The notes below the pieces were generated by a model. It had not been told where the DNA came from, ran no database searches, and worked only from the letters and a program-made list of their open reading frames with translations. The position numbers and the translations under genes are program-made. From NCBI GenBank assembly GCA_003574895.1, contig PJFB01000001.1:248001-312000 (forward strand): a stretch of DNA of 64,000 nt, in the 5' to 3' direction. Positions within the stretch are counted from its first letter, which is position 1, and each line of letters opens with the position of its first letter. The DNA comes from Geobacter sp. GTDB lineage: Bacteria; Desulfobacterota; Desulfuromonadia; Geobacterales; Pseudopelobacteraceae. Shown here piece by piece: positions 9,204 through 15,784 of the stretch.

Positions 9204-10433
9204 CTAGACTTGGATTTTGCTTTTTAGTGTGCGGCCAAGAATCATAGCCATGATCTTTTTAAGCCGTATACGATCTTCCTCTGGCATTTGTGCACCGGCC
9301 TCAATGATGAAAGCATACAGCATTGCAATAAATCCTGCTGTAAATGTGCTTGAAAGAACCATTACAGTACGTCTTGGTCTGGTCTTCTTATCTGGAACAC
9401 GGGCCTTCTGTAAAACTTCTATACTTGAAATATCCTTAGCTTCAGAGAGCTTTGCTATCTCATACTGTTTAGTGAGAGACTCGACAAGCGTTTCCTGGAT
9501 TTTGAATTCTCGCATCAAACGCAGATATTGCTGCTCCAATTCCGGAACTGAACCCACGCCAGGAATAGAATCACCTGAACGCATTCCTTCAAACTTGCTG
9601 ATCTGTCCCTTCAAATTTGCAACAACAGCCTGCTGATTTTTTACTTCTTGACTGGCGTCGGTAAAAATCCGTTTAAAACTGGAAAGCTTTACTTCCTCAA
9701 TGGCTAGTTGACCTTCCAAATCTGCCACACCTTTGATAGTACCTTTGGCTTGTTCAGTAATATCAACAGCCTTGTTCTTAGACTGGAAAAACTTAAGAGA
9801 ATCTTCTGCATTGCGCAGGTCCACTTTTGCTTTGATCAAACGTTCTTCCAAATAAGCCTTGTTTTGGCTGGCACCCGATATATTTAGGTCTACTGTAAGT
9901 TTGGTCAATTCTTCAATATATGCATTTGCGATGTCAGCTGCCTGTTTAGGATCTTTATCTTCAACTGTAATGGAAATAATGCCGTCCTTCTTGCCGGCAG
10001 TAATATCCACTTTTTTGTCAAGCTCCTTGTAGGTGTCGATACGATACTTCTTTCCATAAGCTTCGATTAGCTTGAACCTATCGATGATGGCGTCGCTAAC
10101 CACATCGCTGCCAAGGATGCTTACATACATATCAGCAGGACTTCCTTTGCCCAACAAATCACCTGCAAGACTGGACATGCTGCCGCCTATTGGCCCCATC
10201 ATCATACTCATTAGACCTTGATCCCGTTGTGGCGGAATAATCTTCGCGGTGGAACTGTAAATATTGGGAAGGAGGAGACTGTATATAATTGAGAGAAAGA
10301 AAACAACTAATGCGGTGCGAATAATCATCCGTTTATGCTTGGCGATAGCCTCCAGATAATCAAGTAAATTTATGGTATCAGGGTTGGAATTTATAGATTG
10401 ATGTTCGATGTCGTTGTCGGGTTGTTGCATCAT
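9204..10433 (-). CDS. Wzz-type polysaccharide chain-length/co-polymerase protein
   Basis: 409 aa with the layout of polysaccharide co-polymerases: an N-terminal transmembrane helix (about 36-57), a large periplasmic region with coiled-coil stretches (about 170-340) and a second transmembrane helix (about 360-385) preceded by KKTRPRR. The N-terminal Wzz domain (LLDYLEAIAKHKRMII) and the GNVR-like region before the second helix are recognisable. No cytoplasmic BY-kinase domain is attached. It would control polymer length together with the Wzy-like protein. It is the first gene of the AT-rich block, only about 15 bases downstream of a hairpin with a T-run, so its transcription may depend on readthrough. 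Confidence 0.85.
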   Translation of the reverse strand: MMQQPDNDIEHQSINSNPDTINLLDYLEAIAKHKRMIIRTALVVFFLSIIYSLLLPNIYSSTAKIIPPQRDQGLMSMMMGPIGGSMSSLAGDLLGKGSPADMYVSILGSDVVSDAIIDRFKLIEAYGKKYRIDTYKELDKKVDITAGKKDGIISITVEDKDPKQAADIANAYIEELTKLTVDLNISGASQNKAYLEERLIKAKVDLRNAEDSLKFFQSKNKAVDITEQAKGTIKGVADLEGQLAIEEVKLSSFKRIFTDASQEVKNQQAVVANLKGQISKFEGMRSGDSIPGVGSVPELEQQYLRLMREFKIQETLVESLTKQYEIAKLSEAKDISSIEVLQKARVPDKKTRPRRTVMVLSSTFTAGFIAMLYAFIIEAGAQMPEEDRIRLKKIMAMILGRTLKSKIQV

Positions 10434-10447
10434 TGCTCCAAAACACC

Positions 10448-10486
10448 AGAAAAAATAGCCCTATACAAGTGGGAATTGTATAGGGC
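10448..10486 (-). terminator. Intrinsic terminator between the 251-aa secreted protein and the Wzz gene
   Basis: On the minus strand a perfect 10-bp stem (GCCCTATACA with TGTATAGGGC, 10477-10486 and 10458-10467) with a 9-base loop is followed by TATTTTTT. This is a textbook rho-independent terminator. It sits 28 bases after the stop of the 251-aa gene and ends just before the Wzz start at 10433. It therefore ends the short upstream transcript and may attenuate the polysaccharide operon. Confidence 0.8.
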
Positions 10487-10514
10487 GCAACTTCAAAAAT
10501 AATAAAACTGTAAT

Positions 10515-11270
10515 TTAATAAATAGTTCTCCAAGCATAATTGTTACTAGCGTCTTTCGCACAAATCTCTAAAGTATCTTTATACCCATCGCCAGCTTTTG
10601 TAAACCAAAGTACTCCGCTATCAGTCGTTGGTCCTGTAGTATTGTTACAAGCAGGTTTCGGGGTTACAGGCCTGAAGCTTACTCCGATGTTATTTATTCT
10701 GATTCCTCCGTTAACTTCTAGTGCCTGTTTAGGTACATCAGTACCAATGCCAATATTGCCGCTTGATGTAATTCTCATTCTTTCGGTTCTTTGTGATACA
10801 ACAGTTGTGCTCGTAGTTGCTGGAGCTGTTTCAAACTTAAAGGCCGTTGGCAAAGACATATCAGTCCATGGCCCATCAGCATATACTGACATGCCGCCAC
10901 CTAATCTGTAATTATTACCACTCTTTGATCCAAAATAAAAGTAACCTAATCTGTCATTTGCAGCTGGAAGTGCCCCATTGGCATTATTGTGTAAACCGAT
11001 GAAACTACCACCACCTGCAGAACCAGTATAATTAGTGTGTGTAATTAGTTGCGCAGAAGCATTAGTAGCCCCAACTACATGAATAGATGAGATCGGCGCA
11101 TTAGTTCCAACTCCCACAGCACCTGTATCCGTCACCACCATCTTATCCGTGGTCCCTGTCGAATCCTGCACCGCGAACCGTGTTTCAGCCTGTGCAATCC
11201 CGCCAAGCGCGGTAATAGCTATCATACCAACCAGCAGGGTGATGCTTTTCTTAACCTTGAGAATGTTCAT
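10515..11270 (-). CDS. Secreted protein with tail-fibre-like 'GIGT' motifs
   Basis: 251 aa with a clear signal peptide (MNILKVKKS, then a hydrophobic core, cleavage near GIAQA-ET). Two copies of a motif seen in phage tail-fibre and bacterial surface-fibre proteins are present: TGAVGVGTNAPISSIHVVG (about 49-67) and SSGNIGIGTDVPKQALEVNG (about 168-187). These are normally found in trimeric beta-structured fibres, often before an S74 chaperone domain; no S74 domain is present here. The C-terminus has two cysteines that could pair. It has a consensus promoter, a perfect AAGGAGGAG ribosome site and its own terminator, so high independent expression is likely. Function unknown; a surface fibre or matrix protein is plausible. 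Confidence 0.7.
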   Translation of the reverse strand: MNILKVKKSITLLVGMIAITALGGIAQAETRFAVQDSTGTTDKMVVTDTGAVGVGTNAPISSIHVVGATNASAQLITHTNYTGSAGGGSFIGLHNNANGALPAANDRLGYFYFGSKSGNNYRLGGGMSVYADGPWTDMSLPTAFKFETAPATTSTTVVSQRTERMRITSSGNIGIGTDVPKQALEVNGGIRINNIGVSFRPVTPKPACNNTTGPTTDSGVLWFTKAGDGYKDTLEICAKDASNNYAWRTIY

Positions 11271-11771
11271 AATCTCCTCCTTTAAGTTTGTCTTTGCCTT
11301 TGTTTGATTGACTGTGATGACTGAAATGCGTCCGCTTTATAAGCTTGAATCTGTTATTGTGAGATTAAAATTAATGCGCATTATAATAGCCTTTAATACT
11401 GTTGGCAATTAATGATTTTTAAACGTGTTTTTTAAAATGATTCGCCTGTTATCAGGCTGCTGATCGCTAGTCATAATTGTCTGCAACTGTAATATGACAC
11501 ATGCACATAAAGAATTAGGTGAAAAATATCACAAATTATAGTTTTTTGGAACCTTTCTTAATCTCTTGTTTAGTCTCCGATCAGTTATTTCTGAAAAATA
11601 CCAAGCCTTAAGGGGGGCGGAATGCTCTTTCGCCTCAAGATTACATCATGATTACGGGGAGTTTGAATCATAAATCCTTAGGAATCTTGAAGTAATCTCG
11701 AAGCTGAAAAAGTTGTAAACAGCAAGCATAATCCCAAAGATCTTCGACGGTTAAGCTGCTTGAGCAACCCC
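11271..11771. other. Gene-free stretch between two secreted-protein genes
   Basis: About 500 AT-rich bases. It holds the 5' leader and promoter of the 251-aa gene on the minus strand (11380-11408). A weak hairpin at 11607-11642 (minus: CTTGAGG with CCTTAAG, long loop, then TATTTTT further on) could end the 1254-aa gene. I saw no ORF of interest, tRNA or recognisable riboswitch; the conserved cores of the GEMM c-di-GMP switches common in Geobacter were looked for and not found. Confidence 0.5.
11380..11408 (-). promoter_or_regulatory. Sigma-70-type promoter for the 251-aa secreted protein
   Basis: On the minus strand TTGCCA (11403-11408) and TATAAT (11380-11385) are separated by exactly 17 bases. 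Both hexamers are close to consensus. Transcription would start near 11373, giving a leader of about 100 bases before a strong AAAGGAGGAG ribosome site. Confidence 0.7.
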
Positions 11772-14700
11772 CTACTTGATCTTCAACTTGCTCACCTTCA
11801 GGGTGCCACCACGCATGGACATCTTGCCATCCAGGGTCGTGTAGCCGCTGTATGTCGTGAATGTGCCGTCACTGTAACCGCCATCAAACTTGACTATGGT
11901 AGCCGACTTGTTGAAGACCAGATCCAAATCGGTGAACACCTGCGCCTGAGCTTTGATGACATCATTGTTGACTGACGCGTCAAAGGCGTCCTGCAACTGC
12001 GGATAATAGGTGTCAATGCCGCTAATGCTGATCTTGATGTATGGCACCAGGGTAAAGGTTGCAGTGACGCTCTTGTCGCTGTCCATGGTCAATTGACAGT
12101 AGCCGGTGCCGGTGCAGGCGCCGCTCCACCCCTGGAAGAGGTAACCAGCGGTTGGGGTCGCTGAGAGATTGAGTGATGTGCCGAGGTTGAAATCAGGGGT
12201 GCAACTGCCGCTTGAACAGGTGAAACCGGATCCGTACAGGTCGTTCACCGTTCCTAGACCGGTCAGGGAAAGGGTCAGTTTGGTGGTGACTGTGAAGGTG
12301 CCGGAGTAGCGGGTCTGCCCATTGTATTCAAGATAAAAACTGGTCGAGGCTATGCTTATGCCGTTTGGAATGGTGAAGACCAGGCTGGTCGAGTTAACGG
12401 AATTGATCGTGGCCGGAATTCCCTGGACCAGTACTTGGTAATTGGTGGTGGTGAAATCGTAGAATGTGCCGGACAGGGTAACCTGTGTTCCTATGGGACC
12501 GCTCAACGGGGATGCCGAGGTGATGGCCGGATCGGGAAGCAAAGTAAAGTCGTTTGTTGATTGGACCGAACCGCCGGTGGTCTGTACCTGGATTTTGCCG
12601 GTTGAAGCGCCATACGGGACATTCACTACCAAATGGGTACCGTCGCTGCTGATGATATTTGTATAGGCACCATTGAAGGAGACCTGGTTATCAGAAAGAT
12701 AGGTGTTCAGGCTGAAGTTGGTGCCGGTGATGGTTACCTGGGTGCCGACCGGTGCCTGGGTCGGAGTAAAGCTGGTGATGGTCGGAGCTGGTACCGAGAA
12801 CGAACTGGCAGAGGTTGCGGTCTGGCCGTTCGCATTAACTGTGATTGGCCCAGGCTGTGTCCATTGCGGAACAGTTACATCCAGGCGTGTTGTGTCGGCA
12901 TAAGTCACGGTTGCGGTTTGGTTATTTGAAAATGTGACAATGTTGTTGTCTGGGGTGCTGCTGAAGTTATTGCCATAGATGGATATTGTACTGCCGACAG
13001 CAGCGCTGGTAGAGCTTAAGCTGGTGATGCTGAGGACGGGGGTGCCGGTCAGACTGGCTTCGCTGACGGCACCGGCATGGGTCCTGAGGGTCCGCACCTG
13101 GAAGTTGTAATTGGACTTGTAAGCGGAAACCGCTACCGTGTCGCCCTCATCCACGTTGAGCACATAATAGCGGCCATTCGTGCCGGTTGTTGTACAACTC
13201 TGGCAGAAATTGCCGGAGTTGTCATCATAGACGACAGTATAATAAGTGGCGGATTTGTGCAATACGCTTATTGCCACGACAGTCGCTCCGGAAAGATTGG
13301 CCCCGGTATTGTCGGTGATCTTGGACCTGATCAGCCCCTTGCCGGTTGCGCCGCCGTTCCAGGTATCGACATCGCTCTGGGAATACATGTAGAAGCCGCC
13401 GGTCTTGGCAAAATTGGCGAATTGAACCATGTCGGCCGAATAGATCGGTGGGGCAAAGGATGGAGACGTAATCTTGAGGCTAAAGGGGATGCCGGTCGGG
13501 ATGTTGCTGAGGGTAAAATTGCCTGAACCGTTTGTATTTGTGGTGATGGTGGGTTGCTCGGCTACTTGCACGGTGGCATCGGTGACAGGGGACCCTGTGC
13601 TGTTGTAAACGTTGTAATTGTAGCTGAGGGTCGGTATGAAATTGTCGCCGGAAGAAGCGGAAACGCCATTGACGCTGACTATAACCGGCCCGGTGGAGAT
13701 ATTGCTAGAATTGCATGTAGGCAACTGTACGACCAATTGGGTGGGTGATGCACTGTTAACGGTTGCTTCGCCTGAGTTGTTGAAAAACACATGGTTATCG
13801 GTAGTGGTGCTGCTGAAGCCTGTACCGGTGATGGTGATCGGGTCAGTTGAGCCGCAGGCCAGGGGCAATGGGGAGACCGAGCTTATGGTCGGGCCGCTGG
13901 CTTGCGGAGTGAAACCGTACCAGGATACGGCGCTGTTGCCGAAGGGATCGACAATGGCCAATTGCCAGTTGTACTGCGTGTTTTGTGACAGAGAGCCAAT
14001 GGCCGGATCTATTGGGGTCGAAAGGGTGTCGGCATCGAGCCACTGATTCATCAGCGAATCCCAGGTATTGGGGTCTTGCATGCTCATATGATAGCGGTAG
14101 CCGCCTGCCGGCAGACCGGTCAGACGCCAGGAAAAGGTCGGCTCTGTGCTTGCCGGACCGGTTTGCTGAGTGGGAAACGACTGGACCGGCATGACCGGTA
14201 TGACATTGCTTACCTGTAATGAAAAGGTTTCGGTTGAGCTGTCGGTGTAGGTGATCGTACCGGTATAAGTATCGCCGATGGTCGGAGTAGGAACCGGAGT
14301 CGACAGGCTGAAGTCGCCGTAGCCGTTAAGGGTCATGCTGGTTGCGGACAGGTCGGTCCCGGCGTTGATTTCGATCTTGGCCGGTCTCTTCTCGGCCGAT
14401 TTGAAGTTGAATTCCAGGCTATAACCGGGAGAAGGAGAGCCGTTGTAACCGTAGCTGGTTGTCAGAAATTGCTGGGCGTTTTGTTTGATGACAGCGACGG
14501 TTTGGTTGGTCAGGTCGGCCTGCACGTTAATCCATTGCCTGAGGTTGTCGAGTTCCGGGCTGACCCAGTCGCCGGCATCCTTCTGGTTGTCGCTGTTCTG
14601 GTCAACAAAGGCAAACAGCTCATACTGTCCCGCAGCCACGCCGGGGATGGAGAAGTTGCGGAATGACGCCGTGGCCTGGGCCGGCAGGTAGGTCATGTAC

Positions 14701-15536
14701 AGCGGCCAATCGCCTTGGGAGAGGGCCACGAAAACGGGTTTGTCGGTGCTTACCGGGTTGCCGCTGCTGTCTGTGATGTAGATGGTGCCGGAAACCGTGT
14801 TGCCAGTAGTTGCCCCGCCGACGACCGTAGCGTCCCCGGTTCGGGTAATGACGCTGGTGGTTCCATTGTAGACCGCTTCGACGCCAAAATAGTAGGAGCC
14901 GTTGGCCAAAGGCGAAATCAGGTAATGGCCGCCGTCACCACCGGAAGAAACGGTAACGTTTCCGCCGCCGACCGTGTTGCCCGGCCCCACGTCGGAGTTA
15001 GTGCCCCAGTAGATATTGTAGTGGTCGGCAATCTCGATTTCGTTCAAATTTTTTGGGGTGTCCCAGAAGACAATGGCGCTGCTGTTACCCGGGGTGGCCA
15101 TTACGCCGCCAGATGGTGCGGGATAGGTGGGGTCGCCAGCTTGCCAGGTCTGATCAATGAACCCGACGTTGGTGCCGGTCAGATCGCTGTTTGTGACGGT
15201 GAAGGTATCACCGCTCACCAGGCCCCCGATGGGACTGCCTGCATAGGGGATGCCGTTGCCTCTGGTGTCGATGAAGCCGTGAAGCTGGTAGGTGCCGTTC
15301 GGCAGCCCCTTGATGGTGTAGCTGGGATAACCGGGATCAGCGGCGGTCAGGCTGGTGCCGTAACCGGTTGAGTTGCCGTTTTGGTCGGTAACCATCAGGT
15401 AGGCCCGGCCGCCGCTTGCAAGCGCGTGGCTGGTGCTGCTGTCGTAGATCGTGCCGGACACGTCGTATGCCCAAGAGGCAGTGCCGATCATGAGCAGCGC
15501 CAGCATGGAACCCAGTAATAGCCACGTTTGTTTCAT
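11772..15536 (-). CDS. Large secreted multidomain protein with IPT/TIG repeats and an InlB-like repeat
   Basis: 1254 aa with a signal peptide (cleavage near residue 23, after SWA). Seen in order: a carboxypeptidase-regulatory-like beta domain (24-110), a fibronectin-III-like region (about 140-230), further beta-sandwich modules, an IPT/TIG domain (about 545-610), another carboxypeptidase-regulatory-like module (about 635-700), three more IPT/TIG repeats (about 835, 920 and 1005, each opening like ITSxxPxxxPxGTxVTIxG), and an InlB/B-repeat-like segment with GYLFQGWSGACTGTG (about 1130). The C-terminal tail ends with GYTTLDGKMSMRGGTLKVS, a pattern I associate with secreted Geobacter proteins. 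It is probably an extracellular adhesin or matrix protein made with the polysaccharide. GC content is higher than in the genes to its left. Confidence 0.75.
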   Translation of the reverse strand: MKQTWLLLGSMLALLMIGTASWAYDVSGTIYDSSTSHALASGGRAYLMVTDQNGNSTGYGTSLTAADPGYPSYTIKGLPNGTYQLHGFIDTRGNGIPYAGSPIGGLVSGDTFTVTNSDLTGTNVGFIDQTWQAGDPTYPAPSGGVMATPGNSSAIVFWDTPKNLNEIEIADHYNIYWGTNSDVGPGNTVGGGNVTVSSGGDGGHYLISPLANGSYYFGVEAVYNGTTSVITRTGDATVVGGATTGNTVSGTIYITDSSGNPVSTDKPVFVALSQGDWPLYMTYLPAQATASFRNFSIPGVAAGQYELFAFVDQNSDNQKDAGDWVSPELDNLRQWINVQADLTNQTVAVIKQNAQQFLTTSYGYNGSPSPGYSLEFNFKSAEKRPAKIEINAGTDLSATSMTLNGYGDFSLSTPVPTPTIGDTYTGTITYTDSSTETFSLQVSNVIPVMPVQSFPTQQTGPASTEPTFSWRLTGLPAGGYRYHMSMQDPNTWDSLMNQWLDADTLSTPIDPAIGSLSQNTQYNWQLAIVDPFGNSAVSWYGFTPQASGPTISSVSPLPLACGSTDPITITGTGFSSTTTDNHVFFNNSGEATVNSASPTQLVVQLPTCNSSNISTGPVIVSVNGVSASSGDNFIPTLSYNYNVYNSTGSPVTDATVQVAEQPTITTNTNGSGNFTLSNIPTGIPFSLKITSPSFAPPIYSADMVQFANFAKTGGFYMYSQSDVDTWNGGATGKGLIRSKITDNTGANLSGATVVAISVLHKSATYYTVVYDDNSGNFCQSCTTTGTNGRYYVLNVDEGDTVAVSAYKSNYNFQVRTLRTHAGAVSEASLTGTPVLSITSLSSTSAAVGSTISIYGNNFSSTPDNNIVTFSNNQTATVTYADTTRLDVTVPQWTQPGPITVNANGQTATSASSFSVPAPTITSFTPTQAPVGTQVTITGTNFSLNTYLSDNQVSFNGAYTNIISSDGTHLVVNVPYGASTGKIQVQTTGGSVQSTNDFTLLPDPAITSASPLSGPIGTQVTLSGTFYDFTTTNYQVLVQGIPATINSVNSTSLVFTIPNGISIASTSFYLEYNGQTRYSGTFTVTTKLTLSLTGLGTVNDLYGSGFTCSSGSCTPDFNLGTSLNLSATPTAGYLFQGWSGACTGTGYCQLTMDSDKSVTATFTLVPYIKISISGIDTYYPQLQDAFDASVNNDVIKAQAQVFTDLDLVFNKSATIVKFDGGYSDGTFTTYSGYTTLDGKMSMRGGTLKVSKLKIK

Positions 15537-15586
15537 ATTTCCCCCTATGTTTATCCAGAGTTGGTTAATTGCATACGGTTGCTTGT

Positions 15587-15616
15587 GGGGTGCACGTTAA
15601 TGGCCCAACGCACCCC
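15587..15616. promoter_or_regulatory. Inverted repeat in the leader of the TIG-repeat protein gene
   Basis: GGGGTGC (15587-15593) and GCACCCC (15610-15616) form a 7-bp perfect inverted repeat with a 16-base spacer, about 50-80 bases upstream of the minus-strand gene. There is no T-run, so it is not an obvious terminator; it could be an operator or an RNA stem. Function is inferred only from position. Confidence 0.3.
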
Positions 15617-15784
15617 CAATCGCGAACAAAAATTGACCGCAGTCACCGATAATCAAATGCAATTTTACTCTGTTTGCCGATTCGATTGCAATATCACAAC
15701 GTCAAAATATGAATAATTTAATTGCTATTTTGGTGATCTAAATCATTGTTTCGTTGTTTCGAACAAACGGTGCAGTTCCCTTCG

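Noticed and set aside
10434-10514. RfaH-type ops element near the Wzz start
   Set aside because: The GGCGGTAG core was not seen on the minus strand in the leader, so an ops-dependent readthrough mechanism cannot be supported.
11271-11771. Possible c-di-GMP (GEMM) riboswitch in the leader regions of secreted-protein genes
   Set aside because: The conserved GEMM core blocks were looked for on both strands here and upstream of the export gene and not found.
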